From Pseudomonadota bacterium (GTDB lineage Bacteria > Pseudomonadota > Gammaproteobacteria > UBA9214), in the NCBI GenBank assembly GCA_041395565.1, contig JAWLAI010000010.1, forward strand, positions 62,001 through 126,000: a stretch of DNA of 64,000 bases, given 5' to 3'. Shown here one piece after another: positions 18,869 to 27,376 of the stretch. The notes under the pieces were generated by a model. That model saw only the letters and a program-made list of their open reading frames with translations, made no database searches and was not told the DNA's origin. Positions within the stretch are counted from its first letter, which is position 1. Every line of letters starts with the position of its first letter. Position numbers and translations under genes: made by a program.

Positions 18869-19333
18869 ATGTATATGCAAGGCTACAAGCATACAGTCAC
18901 AATTGGACGCACCCTGGCAATTGTCAGTTTACTGGCGCTGCTTAGCGCCTGCGGTGGCGGCGGCAGCGTCACCGATGGCGCGACTTCTGGCATCAGCAGC
19001 ACGACGACCAATTCCGGAAGTACCGGCTCCACGGGCGGCAGCACGACGACGGCATCCGGCTCCGCCACCGGCAACTTTACCCTGTCCTGGACCGCCCCGG
19101 TTGCCCGCACCGACGGTACCCCGCTGGCCCTGTCCGAGATCGCCGGCTATCGCGTCCATTACGGGACGAGCCGCGGTAATTACCAGAATCACATCAATAT
19201 CACCGATGGAAGCCTGCAATCCGCGACCCTGAGCGGCGTCCCTGTCGGCACCTATTACGTCACCATGAGCACGTACGATGCCAACGGACTGGAAAGCAAC
19301 TACTCCTCGCCCGTGATCAAGCAGGTTCTGTAA
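18869..19333 (+). CDS. FN3-domain lipoprotein (short form), sigma-54 driven
   Basis: A 154-residue exported protein. The signal ends in the lipobox LLSAC followed by a glycine run, then a ~40-residue Ser/Thr/Gly-rich linker, then one fibronectin-III-like domain (residues ~68-154) beginning NFTLSWTAPVARTDGTPLAL and containing IAGYRVHYGTSRGNY and GTYYVTMSTYDANGLES. That domain is closely similar to the last domain of the 666-residue lipoprotein at 35596. Both genes have a perfect sigma-54 promoter, so they probably belong to one regulon for cell-surface proteins. ATG at 18875 is an alternative start. Confidence 0.8.
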   Translation: MYMQGYKHTVTIGRTLAIVSLLALLSACGGGGSVTDGATSGISSTTTNSGSTGSTGGSTTTASGSATGNFTLSWTAPVARTDGTPLALSEIAGYRVHYGTSRGNYQNHINITDGSLQSATLSGVPVGTYYVTMSTYDANGLESNYSSPVIKQVL

Positions 19334-19356
19334 AGCCCGCTCCCCCTCCCTCCGTA

Positions 19357-19387
19357 CGCCCGGCCCGTGTACTATCGGTGCCGGGCG
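19357..19387 (+). terminator. Hairpin downstream of FN3 lipoprotein gene
   Basis: CGCCCGGC (19357-19364) pairs with GCCGGGCG (19380-19387) around a 15-base loop, 24 bases after the stop. No T-run follows, so it is at best a weak or Rho-assisted terminator or an mRNA-stabilising stem. Confidence 0.35.
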
Positions 19388-19514
19388 CGCATGCGTCCCG
19401 CAGCACCCCCGATTCAGCCCCTGGACAACAGGCCGATACCGTCATGGAGCGGTCATCATTGACCTGAGTCAACACGGTAGCGGGTCATCAGGGATAAAAG
19501 GGGAGATTCAGCAA

Positions 19515-20474
19515 ATGAAAAAGACGGATCAGGCCATGAGCGATACACATGCCAGCGCACTCGCGGAACTCGCGGCAGGCAGGGAGACACCTGCGCTCGC
19601 GTCAAAAAAGGAGATCAAGAGTCTCGGCAAGCAGCAGATCTTCTCCGACGCCAATTATCCCTACACGACCAAGATGGGCCGGGACGAATATGAAGCGGCC
19701 AAGCAGGAACTGCAGATCGAGCTGCTCAAGATGCAGGGCTGGGTCAAGGAAACCGGCCAGCGCATCGTCATTCTCTGCGAAGGCCGTGACGCGGCCGGCA
19801 AGGGCGGCACCATCAAGCGTTTCATGGAACACCTGAATCCACGCGGTGCACGCGTGGTCGCCCTGGAAAAACCGACCGAGGAGGAAAAGGGCGAGTGGTA
19901 CTTCCAGCGCTACGTCAAGCATCTCCCCACCGCAGGCGAGATCGTTCTGTTCGACCGCTCCTGGTACAATCGCGCCGGCGTCGAGCGTGTGATGGGCTTC
20001 TGTTCTTCCGGCGAATACCTCGAATTCATGCGCCAGGCGCCGGAACTGGAACGCATGCTGGTGCGCTCGGGAATCAAGCTGTTCAAGCTGTGGTTTTCGG
20101 TGAGCCGCAACGAGCAGTTCCGACGCTTCCAGGCACGCCGTCACGACCCGCTGAAACAGTGGAAACTCAGTCCGATCGACATGGCCTCGCTGGACAAGTG
20201 GCAGAACTACACCGAGGCCAAGGAAGCGATGTTCTTCTACACGGACACCGCCGACGCGCCCTGGACCGTAGTCAAGTCGGATTGCAAGAAGCGCGCCCGT
20301 ATCAACGCCATGCGGCACGTGCTCAATAACCTGGAGTACCCGAACAAGAACGCCCAGGTCGCCATCGCACCGGATCGGCTGATTGTCGGCTCGGCGAAAC
20401 ACATCTACGAATCGGGTGAGCATTATCTGGAAAGCAGCCCGCTGGAACAGAGCGAAAAGGACAAAAAGGATTAG
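19515..20474 (+). CDS. ppk2: Polyphosphate kinase 2 (PPK2 family)
   Basis: A 319-residue PPK2 enzyme. The Walker A loop CEGRDAAGKGGTIKRFMEHL, the lid-adjacent NPRGARVVALEKPTEEE, and the Walker B segment IVLFDRSWYNRAGVERVMGF are textbook PPK2. These cytosolic kinases move phosphate between polyphosphate and nucleoside (di)phosphates. The ~75-residue N-terminal extension before the kinase core is common in this subgroup. A 71-residue ORF follows after two bases and is probably in the same transcript. Confidence 0.95.
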   Translation: MKKTDQAMSDTHASALAELAAGRETPALASKKEIKSLGKQQIFSDANYPYTTKMGRDEYEAAKQELQIELLKMQGWVKETGQRIVILCEGRDAAGKGGTIKRFMEHLNPRGARVVALEKPTEEEKGEWYFQRYVKHLPTAGEIVLFDRSWYNRAGVERVMGFCSSGEYLEFMRQAPELERMLVRSGIKLFKLWFSVSRNEQFRRFQARRHDPLKQWKLSPIDMASLDKWQNYTEAKEAMFFYTDTADAPWTVVKSDCKKRARINAMRHVLNNLEYPNKNAQVAIAPDRLIVGSAKHIYESGEHYLESSPLEQSEKDKKD

Positions 20475-20476
20475 TC

Positions 20477-20692
20477 ATGTACCAAACCGACCATGCCCAG
20501 GCCATGACCGACCGTTTCCGCGAACTGGTTGAACAGTCCGGCGACAGCCTGCCCGACAATCATTACGACGAACTGAAACTGATTATCGAGGCCGGTCTTG
20601 ATACCGCACTGGCGGAGACGATGGATGCCATCGTCGGCAAGCTGAATGCCCTGGCCCATGATATCCAGCACAACGCTGATTTCTTCGACTGA
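20477..20692 (+). CDS. Small hypothetical protein downstream of ppk2
   Basis: A 71-residue acidic, helical protein (LVEQSGDSLPDNHYDELKLI; TMDAIVGKLNALAHDIQHNA) without signal or membrane segment. Its ATG is two bases after the ppk2 stop, which argues for co-translation. No family recognised. Confidence 0.6.
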   Translation: MYQTDHAQAMTDRFRELVEQSGDSLPDNHYDELKLIIEAGLDTALAETMDAIVGKLNALAHDIQHNADFFD

Positions 20693-21058
20693 CGCCCCTG
20701 CCCGCCTCCACCTGATCTGGCGGCAACCGCAAGCCGGACCGGCACGGTGAGCCGGAGCTGTGCCACTCGCACCTGGACGCAGGCGCAGGGCCCGTCGCCG
20801 TACGCCGCGCGCGCCAGCGGCCGGCAGCCTGCCCACGGCGGAACCTGCGTGGTTGATGAATGTCAATACCCGGGATATTGCAATCAGGCATAGTTTCGAG
20901 TCACTATGGGAAAGTAATAATAATATAGAGTTAGATGGCCGCATCCCCACCCCATCCCGCACACGCGGACAAATCGGGCGTAGCGCCGGGTTAACCTCCA
21001 GCACCCCCGATACCGACGGTCGGCAGCGGTAAGTCCATACCACACAGGAGCGTGCACA
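20693..21058. other. Intergenic region upstream of the MoxR-Bat operon
   Basis: No gene is supported in this 366-bp stretch. An AT-rich patch at about 20900-20940 (with AATAATAATATAGAG) contrasts with the GC-rich surroundings and is the likeliest place for the operon promoter, but no confident -35/-10 pair can be assigned. The AGGAG at 21046-21050 is the ribosome-binding site for the GTG start at 21059. Confidence 0.45.
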
Positions 21059-22051
21059 GTGTTATTTTCCGGCAGTCCGAATAAGTATCGCCACATGGAT
21101 TCCTCAGCGCTCGACTGTGTCCGCAAGCACCTCTCCAGCCGCGTCATCGGACAGCACAGCCTCATCGACAGCATGCTTATCTGCCTGATCAGCGAAGGCC
21201 ATCTGCTGGTCGAGGGCATGCCGGGCCTGGCCAAGACGACTGCGGTCAAGGCGCTGGCCGAGGCGATCGAGGGGGATTATCACCGCATCCAGTTCACGCC
21301 GGATCTGCTGCCATCCGACCTGATCGGTACCGACATCTACCGTCACGAAAAGGGCGAATTCGTCTTCCGCGCCGGGCCGCTGTTTCACAACATCCTGCTC
21401 GCGGACGAGGTCAACCGCGCGCCGGCCAAGGTTCAGTCTGCCCTGCTGGAGGCCATGGGTGAGCACCAGGTCACGGTCGGTATGAAAACCTACCGGCTGC
21501 CGGACCTGTTCATGGTGCTGGCGACCCAGAACCCGATCGAGCAGGAAGGCACCTACAACCTGCCGGAAGCCCAGCTGGACCGTTTCCTGATGCATGTCTG
21601 GGTGGATTATCCGAACCGGGAAGAGGAACTGGCCATCCTCGAGCTGGACATGAACCAGCAATTGACCGCGCCGAAAGCACCCGAGACAGTCCTCAGTCAG
21701 GCCGAACTCTTCAAGGTGCGCGAGGATGCGGCCAGGCTCTATCTCGATCCCAAGCTGAACAACTATATCGTCGACCTCGTGCAAGCCAGCCGCCATCCCG
21801 AGGCTTACGACGACAGCCTCAGGCGCTGGTGCCGGTTTGGCGCCTCGCCACGCGCAACCATCGCCCTGGCCCGCTGCGCCAGGGCCCGCGCCTGGCTGGA
21901 CGGCGACGATTACGTCGCCCCCCAGCACATTCAGGCCGTGGCGCCGGACGTCCTGCGGCACCGCATCCTGCTGACCTTCGAGGGCGAAGCCGAAGGCGTG
22001 ACCAGCGACCAGTTCATCAAGCGTCTGCTGGAGGTCGTGGCAATACCGTGA
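21059..22051 (+). CDS. moxR: MoxR-type AAA+ ATPase
   Basis: A 330-residue AAA+ ATPase. The GTG start is supported by AGGAG eight bases upstream. Walker A is in EGMPGLAKTTAVKALAEAI, Walker B in NILLADEVNRAPAKVQSALL, sensor 1 in FMVLATQNPIEQEGTYNLP, and a lid domain follows. MoxR ATPases act as chaperones with the VWA proteins encoded beside them, here DUF58, BatA and BatB. First gene of a seven-gene plus-strand operon (21059-29014). Confidence 0.95.
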   Translation: MLFSGSPNKYRHMDSSALDCVRKHLSSRVIGQHSLIDSMLICLISEGHLLVEGMPGLAKTTAVKALAEAIEGDYHRIQFTPDLLPSDLIGTDIYRHEKGEFVFRAGPLFHNILLADEVNRAPAKVQSALLEAMGEHQVTVGMKTYRLPDLFMVLATQNPIEQEGTYNLPEAQLDRFLMHVWVDYPNREEELAILELDMNQQLTAPKAPETVLSQAELFKVREDAARLYLDPKLNNYIVDLVQASRHPEAYDDSLRRWCRFGASPRATIALARCARARAWLDGDDYVAPQHIQAVAPDVLRHRILLTFEGEAEGVTSDQFIKRLLEVVAIP

Positions 22052-22106
22052 CCGTCAGCAGGAGCTTCGGGACAGGGCGCCCGTATCACACACAAGTAGC
22101 AGTGCG

Positions 22107-23018
22107 ATGAGCCTTCACCCGCAACTGGACGACCTGCTGGAACTCCGCCATCAGGCCCGCGCGCTGGGCGTTGCTGCCAACCACCTGGTCAATTCGACCT
22201 TCACCGGCCTGTATGCTTCGGTCTTCCGCGGCACCGGGCTCGACTTCGATGAAGTGCGCGAATACCGCGAGGGCGACGATATCCGCAACATGGACTGGCT
22301 GGTCACGGCCCGTACCAACACGCCGCACCTGAAGGTTTTCCGCGAGGAACGTCAGCGCAGCGTCATCCTCTGCATCGACTCCGGTCCGCACATGAGTTTC
22401 GGTACGCGCGGCACATTCAAATCCATCCAGGCGGCACGGACCGCAGCATTGATCGGCTGGGCGGCGAGCAAGCAGCATGACCGGGTCGGCGGCGTGCTCT
22501 TCGGCAATCCGGCAACCGGCCTGCGGTATTTCCGCGCCACCCCCGGCCGGCGCGGCCTGTGGCGCCTGCTGCGCGCACTGACCGAGCCCATCGAACGCGG
22601 CGACACGGACGAATCCCAGCTCATCGCCGCCCTGCAGCACCTCGACAGTGGCGCTGCCACCGGCTCGCTGATCTTCGTCATCGCGCCGATCAACCAGGTC
22701 ACTGTCGGACTGGAACGCATCCTGGGCAGCCTCAAACAGCGTAACGACGTGGTGTTGCTGCCGGTGGACGACCCCGCCGACCGGGAACTTCCGGCGATGG
22801 GTACGATCATCTTTTCCAATGCCGCGGGCGAACTGCTGGAAGTCGACACGGACAACGCCGCCGGCCGCGCCGCCTTCAGCGAAGACTGGGAACAGCGACG
22901 CGAGGAATTGCAGCAACTGGCCTACCGGCTCGGACTGGGCCTGATACCGATCAGTACAATGGACGATGTACACCGCACACTCATTACCGGTCTGCAACAG
23001 TATGCGGGCAGGCGCTAG
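22107..23018 (+). CDS. DUF58 domain protein
   Basis: A 303-residue soluble protein with the DUF58 hallmark DFDEVREYREGDDIRNMDWL (residues ~49-68), followed by a VWA-like fold containing RSVILCIDSGPHMSFG. Such proteins always accompany MoxR ATPases and are thought to be adaptors or substrates. Four bases separate its stop from the DUF4381 gene. Confidence 0.93.
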   Translation: MSLHPQLDDLLELRHQARALGVAANHLVNSTFTGLYASVFRGTGLDFDEVREYREGDDIRNMDWLVTARTNTPHLKVFREERQRSVILCIDSGPHMSFGTRGTFKSIQAARTAALIGWAASKQHDRVGGVLFGNPATGLRYFRATPGRRGLWRLLRALTEPIERGDTDESQLIAALQHLDSGAATGSLIFVIAPINQVTVGLERILGSLKQRNDVVLLPVDDPADRELPAMGTIIFSNAAGELLEVDTDNAAGRAAFSEDWEQRREELQQLAYRLGLGLIPISTMDDVHRTLITGLQQYAGRR

Positions 23019-23021
23019 CCT

Positions 23022-23588
23022 ATGTTGAACTCCGGCACTGCAGTACTGCGCGACATTCACGACCTCGATGCCATCCCATGGTGGCCACTGGCGCCCGGCT
23101 GGTGGCTTCTGATCGGCCTGCTGGCGTTATTACTGGCAACAGCCGGCCTGCGCTACTGGCTGCGTTACAGTGGTTTTATGCCGGGCTGGCGCGGGGATGC
23201 ACGCCGGCAACTGCGGGCGCTGCAGAAGTCCCTGCGCCGGGAAGAACCACGTGATGTCGCTGGCCGCCTGTCCACTCTGCTGCGTCGTATCGCCATGGCG
23301 CGTGTCGGCAGACGCCAGGCCGCCGGTCTGTCCGGCGACCGCTGGCTCAGCTGGCTCGAGGAACACGACAGCACCGGCTTCAACTGGACCCGGCGCGGGC
23401 GCATTCTGCTGCACGCCCCGTACATGCCCCCGGCACGCGCAGTGGAACGCAAGGAAGTGGCTCGACTGGTCAGTGCAGCCAGGCGCTGGGTCGATGCAGT
23501 TACGCCCGCAGACCGCAAACCGGGAATCCCGTGGCGCGAGCGGCTTGCCAGTTATGGGCTCGGACGCCGGAGCAGACATCATGTTTAG
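23022..23588 (+). CDS. DUF4381 domain protein
   Basis: A 188-residue protein with one transmembrane helix near the N-terminus (PGWWLLIGLLALLLATAGL, residues ~24-42) preceded by LDAIPWWPLA, the DUF4381 pattern, and a basic cytosolic region. It sits between DUF58 and BatA in MoxR clusters of many Gammaproteobacteria. Its last eight bases overlap the BatA start. Confidence 0.88.
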   Translation: MLNSGTAVLRDIHDLDAIPWWPLAPGWWLLIGLLALLLATAGLRYWLRYSGFMPGWRGDARRQLRALQKSLRREEPRDVAGRLSTLLRRIAMARVGRRQAAGLSGDRWLSWLEEHDSTGFNWTRRGRILLHAPYMPPARAVERKEVARLVSAARRWVDAVTPADRKPGIPWRERLASYGLGRRSRHHV

Positions 23589-24735
23589 TTTCCACTGGCC
23601 CTGGGCCGCGCTGCTGCTGCCGCTGCCGCTGCTGGTGCGCTGGTTCTGGCCGCGGCCGCATGGCGCAACCGACGCCTACACCCACGCCGACAGTTCCACG
23701 CTGCTGCACCCTGCGCTGGGCCGGCTGGCTTCCACCTTCGTCGCCGCACGCTCGCTCACCCATGCCGGCAGCCGTCTCATGATCATCCTCCTGGCGCTGG
23801 CGTGGATCGCGCTGGTCACGGCCGTCATGCAGCCGCAATGGCTGGAGCCCTACACCGAAATCCGCACCGAAGGCTATGACCTGATGCTGGCGGTCGACAC
23901 CTCGCGTTCGATGGAGGCCCTGGACTTCACGGTTGACAACCGTCAGGTCACGCGCATGGCAGTTATCAAGGGCGTGCTCGAACGCTTCATCAAGGCACGC
24001 GACGGCGATCGTATCGGGATTGTCGTGTTCGGCAGCCAGGCTTTCGTACTGTCGCCGATGACCCAGGACCTGCAGGCACTGCAGACGCTGCTGGACAGCG
24101 TCGTGGCACGCATGGCCGGCGACGGTACAGCCATCGGCGACGCGATCGCGCTCGGCGTCAAGAAGCTGCGCGAACGCCCGGAAGGATCGCGCGTGCTGAT
24201 ACTGGTCACGGATGGCGAGAATACCGAAGGCAGCATGCCTCCTGACATCGCTGCCAAGCTTGCCGCGCACGAAGGCATCCGCATCTACACCATCGGGGTC
24301 GGCAGCAAGGGCCTGGTACCGTTCATAGAGAACGGACAGATGACACAGGTCAAGATGGAAATCGACGAGGATCTGCTGACAGAAGTGGCCGGCACAACAG
24401 GCGGCGCCTATTTCCGCGCCACGGACAGCGGCGCGCTGGAAAGATCTACGAGCAGATCGACGCACTGGAAAAACCAAGGCGGAAGCCCGCACCGTCATGC
24501 TGCCGCAACCGCTGTACCGCTGGCCGCTGGGTCTGGCGCTGCTGCTGCTGTTCCTACTGGGACTGTTCCCAAACGGCATCCCGCGAGCCTGGTTCACGAG
24601 GCGCGTCCATGGCTGAACTCTTGTCCGCCTTCCACTTCAGCGAACCGTCCTGGCTCTGGGCGCTACTGCTGTGCGTTCCGGTCGCAGCCTGGGTATTCCT
24701 TACCCGCCACCTTAGCCGTCCCAATGAACGGATAA
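23581..24735 (+). CDS. batA: BatA-like VWA protein with frameshifted C-terminus
   Basis: Residues 1-~285 are a normal BatA: two N-terminal membrane helices, then a VWA domain with the metal-site motif LAVDTSRSMEALD and the later VLILVTDGENTEGS. After TGGAYFRATDSGALE the frame breaks. Two A-runs, at 24439-24443 and 24468-24475, each look one A short. Restoring both gives KIYEQIDALEK, then MLPQPLYRWPLGLALLLLL (the expected last membrane helix), and a stop at 24616 overlapping the BatB start. As read, the protein runs on to 24735 with an unrelated tail and overlaps BatB by 127 bases. It may be a sequencing artefact in homopolymers or a real lesion. Confidence 0.8.
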   Translation: MFSFHWPWAALLLPLPLLVRWFWPRPHGATDAYTHADSSTLLHPALGRLASTFVAARSLTHAGSRLMIILLALAWIALVTAVMQPQWLEPYTEIRTEGYDLMLAVDTSRSMEALDFTVDNRQVTRMAVIKGVLERFIKARDGDRIGIVVFGSQAFVLSPMTQDLQALQTLLDSVVARMAGDGTAIGDAIALGVKKLRERPEGSRVLILVTDGENTEGSMPPDIAAKLAAHEGIRIYTIGVGSKGLVPFIENGQMTQVKMEIDEDLLTEVAGTTGGAYFRATDSGALERSTSRSTHWKNQGGSPHRHAAATAVPLAAGSGAAAAVPTGTVPKRHPASLVHEARPWLNSCPPSTSANRPGSGRYCCAFRSQPGYSLPATLAVPMNG

Positions 24736-25649
24736 GGTTGTATGCGGACAAGAGCCTGCTGCCGCACCTGCTGGGTCGCACCGAAATATCCGTTGTGACA
24801 CAGTGGCGGCGTTACGCACACTGGGCCCTGTTATGGTCGCTGCTGGTACTGGCCATGGCCGGCCCCCGCTGGGACTTCACCGACGTGCAGCTGTTCCGCC
24901 CGGGCACCAACCTGGTCGTACTGGTCGACCTGTCGCGCTCCATGGATGTTCGTGACGTACAGCCCTCGCGCATTGCGCGCGCGCAGCAGGAACTGGCTGA
25001 CCTGCTCGATCACAACCGCGGCATACGTATCGGCGTCATCGGTTTTGCATCGATTGCCCAGGTCGTATCACCCGTGACGGAAGATATGAACGGGATCCGC
25101 CGCGTGCTGCCGGCGCTGGACACCAGCTTGGTACAGCTGCCGGGCAGCCGCTTGACGTATGCGCTCGAACGCGCCGGGGAACTGCTGGCCGGACAACCGC
25201 AGGACAGCGTCAACTCACTGCTGATCATCACCGATGGCGACTTCGAGGAACCCGGCCTGGAACAGCAGCTGCGCGAATTTGCGCAGCGCGGGGTGCGCAC
25301 CCACATCCTCGGCATCGGCACGCCGGAGGGAGATGCGGTGCCTGGCGAACGTGAGGGCATGTGGCTCAGTGATCGCCGCGGTCAACCGGTCGTCTCGGCG
25401 CTCAACGAAGCGCTGCTCAAGACGCTGGCCAAGGCCGGGAATGGCGATTACCTGCGCGCCGATTACCGCCAGGACGATACCGACAGCATCCTCGCCGAAG
25501 TGAAGGCGCAGGCATTGCCCGGTCGGGATCTGAATGAACGTACCCGCGTTTGGAACGAACGCTTCTACTGGCTCGCGGGGCTGGCGCTGCTGCTGATGCT
25601 GCCGCTGTTTCGCCGTACCCTGCCCGGTTTCCAGGTGCGCCGCTCATGA
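24609..25649 (+). CDS. batB: BatB-like VWA-domain membrane protein
   Basis: A 346-residue protein with two N-terminal membrane helices, a VWA domain with an intact metal-ion site (LVVLVDLSRSMDVRDV; LLIITDGDFEEPG), and a C-terminal helix WLAGLALLLMLPLFRR. It is inserted in the inner membrane with the VWA domain facing the periplasm in the Bacteroides model. Its stop overlaps the BatC start (ATGA). Confidence 0.93.
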   Translation: MAELLSAFHFSEPSWLWALLLCVPVAAWVFLTRHLSRPNERIRLYADKSLLPHLLGRTEISVVTQWRRYAHWALLWSLLVLAMAGPRWDFTDVQLFRPGTNLVVLVDLSRSMDVRDVQPSRIARAQQELADLLDHNRGIRIGVIGFASIAQVVSPVTEDMNGIRRVLPALDTSLVQLPGSRLTYALERAGELLAGQPQDSVNSLLIITDGDFEEPGLEQQLREFAQRGVRTHILGIGTPEGDAVPGEREGMWLSDRRGQPVVSALNEALLKTLAKAGNGDYLRADYRQDDTDSILAEVKAQALPGRDLNERTRVWNERFYWLAGLALLLMLPLFRRTLPGFQVRRS

Positions 25650-27286
25650 AAAGCCGGATCGCGTCCAGACCTGTCGTACTGGCCATCCTGCTCGCGGCAG
25701 CAGCACCAGCGCAGAGCGCCTGGTTCCGCAATACCGAGCAGGAAGCCGCACACAAATATCATGGAGGCGAATACAGCGAGGCGGCAACGGCATTCGACGA
25801 CAACTACCGGCGTGGCGTTGCACTCTACCGTGCCGGGCGCTATACGGAGGCCGGTGAAGCATTTGCCAGCGTCGAGCGCGAGGATATCAAACCCGATGCG
25901 CTCTACAACCTCGGCAACACCCGCTACAAGCGCAGCGACTTCCTGGGTGCGGTCGATGCCTATGAGGCGTCGCTAAGCCTGCGGCCGCAGGATGAGGACA
26001 CACTGCATAATCTGGCACTGGCAAAGCAGATGCTGGAACAGACGACACACGAGGAACTGAAACAGGAAGACGAGGAGCAGCCCGCGGAAAAGCAGGAGCA
26101 GGAAGAACAACAACAGCAAGAGGAACAGCAGCAAGAGGAACAGCAGCAGGAAGAGCAACAGCAGCAGGAATCCGAGCAGTCCTCGGGCGAACAGCAGCAG
26201 GAATCCGAGCAGTCCTCGGGCGAGCAGCAGCAGGAGTCCGAGCAGTCCTCGGGCGAGCAGCAGCAGGAATCCGAGCAATCCTCGGGCGAGCAGCAGCAGG
26301 AATCCGAGCAGTCCTCCGGCGAGCAGCAGCAGGAGTCCGAGCAGTCCTCGGGCGAGCAGCAGCAGGAGTCCGAGCAGTCCTCCGGCGAGCAGCAGCAGGA
26401 GTCCGAGCAGGCCTCGGGCAGCCAGCAGCAGGAATCCGAGCAGTCCTCCGGCGAGCAGCAGCAGGAATCCGAGCAGTCCTCGGGCAGCCAGCAGCAGGAA
26501 TCCGAGCAGTCCTCGGGCGACCAGCAACAGGACAGTGACCAATCCTCTGGCACTGACCGGCAGCAACAGCAGGGCACCACGGGCAAGGAGGACACCGCTG
26601 CCAAGCAGCAGGCCGGCGACGAGCAGCAAAAGGATTCAGATTCAGAGGGCAATCAAGAAGATACGTCCGAGGAATCCGCCGGCGAGCAGACCCAGGACAG
26701 TGCGGAATCCGCCGGGGAACAGCAGGACCAGGCCGCCGCCATGGGCGGCGAGCAGGAACCTCAGGACGCCGCCGGCAGCACCGCGGAAGATCGCGACCGC
26801 GCGGCAGCCGGGTCCGAGGAAAATCAACAGCAATCGGGTGATTCCGGTAAGCAGGGTGAGGAAAAAGGTGTTAATCTAGACATAGAAAATCGTGATACGG
26901 GATCAGAATCCCACGAAACCGGCGATACTGCTGGAGGGTCTGAGGATCGTAAGGAGCCCCAGGCCGGCAGCCGCTCCGATGCATCTGCCGGTCCGGACGG
27001 ACTCCCAGACCAGATCTCCGAAGAGCAGGCGGCGGCCAGCCAGGCGGTGGACCGTTTCGACCAGATGGGCAGCGGTAATCGCGAGGCGGACCAGGGGACG
27101 CCACAGGAGGGCATTCCGGACCAGAACGGGATTCCCGGCACCAGTATCTCGATGACCGTCATGGATCAGTGGCTGGAACAGATCGAAGGCGATCCTGCTC
27201 ACCTGCTGCGCAACCAGTTCCGTATCGAGGAGCAGCAGGAACTGCAGCGTCACGGCCGCCAGCTGATGGAAACGCGGCCCTGGTGA
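25646..27286 (+). CDS. batC: BatC-like TPR protein with long Q/E/S-rich repeat tail
   Basis: A 546-residue exported protein: signal peptide (ILLAAAAPAQSA), two or three TPR units (residues ~45-130; GVALYRAGRYTEAGEAFASV and ALYNLGNTRYKRSDFLGAVD), then a very long low-complexity acidic region. Within it are twelve near-perfect 11-residue repeats of the form EQQQESEQSSG (residues ~171-302), followed by more Gln/Asp/Ser/Gly-rich sequence up to ~420. The final ~100 residues (VMDQWLEQIEGDPAHLLRNQ) are the conserved BatC C-terminus. It completes the BatA/B/C set; unusually acidic tails in this family vary in length. Confidence 0.88.
   Translation: MKSRIASRPVVLAILLAAAAPAQSAWFRNTEQEAAHKYHGGEYSEAATAFDDNYRRGVALYRAGRYTEAGEAFASVEREDIKPDALYNLGNTRYKRSDFLGAVDAYEASLSLRPQDEDTLHNLALAKQMLEQTTHEELKQEDEEQPAEKQEQEEQQQQEEQQQEEQQQEEQQQQESEQSSGEQQQESEQSSGEQQQESEQSSGEQQQESEQSSGEQQQESEQSSGEQQQESEQSSGEQQQESEQSSGEQQQESEQASGSQQQESEQSSGEQQQESEQSSGSQQQESEQSSGDQQQDSDQSSGTDRQQQQGTTGKEDTAAKQQAGDEQQKDSDSEGNQEDTSEESAGEQTQDSAESAGEQQDQAAAMGGEQEPQDAAGSTAEDRDRAAAGSEENQQQSGDSGKQGEEKGVNLDIENRDTGSESHETGDTAGGSEDRKEPQAGSRSDASAGPDGLPDQISEEQAAASQAVDRFDQMGSGNREADQGTPQEGIPDQNGIPGTSISMTVMDQWLEQIEGDPAHLLRNQFRIEEQQELQRHGRQLMETRPW
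26156..26551 (+). repeat. 12-unit 33-bp tandem repeat inside batC
   Basis: Twelve consecutive 33-base units encode 11-residue repeats. Units 2-7 are identical in protein, while codons alternate between gaa/gag, tcg/tcc and cag/caa. Unit 8 has Ser to Ala, and units 9, 11 and 12 begin with Ser or Asp in place of Glu. All changes keep the frame. The block should be prone to copy-number change between strains. Confidence 0.95.
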
Positions 27287-27376
27287 AAAAACCGGAAACA
27301 CTACCCGTTACGGAATGACGGGGTGAAATACCATTATTGAGGATATGGGGGCAATCTCTTGATCAAGGTCACAACC

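Noticed and set aside
18869..19333. PEP-CTERM sorting signal on the FN3 lipoprotein
   Set aside because: The C-terminus ends inside the FN3 domain with no PEP motif, membrane helix or basic tail; the same is true of the protein at 35596.
26156..26551. CRISPR-like periodic repeats
   Set aside because: The repeats are contiguous without unique spacers, keep the reading frame, and encode a protein repeat.
25960..26652. Long open frames on the minus strand across the batC repeat
   Set aside because: They arise because the CAG/GAG-rich repeat gives stop-free CTG/CTC codons on the other strand; the products are pure Leu/Cys/Ser low complexity with no start signal.
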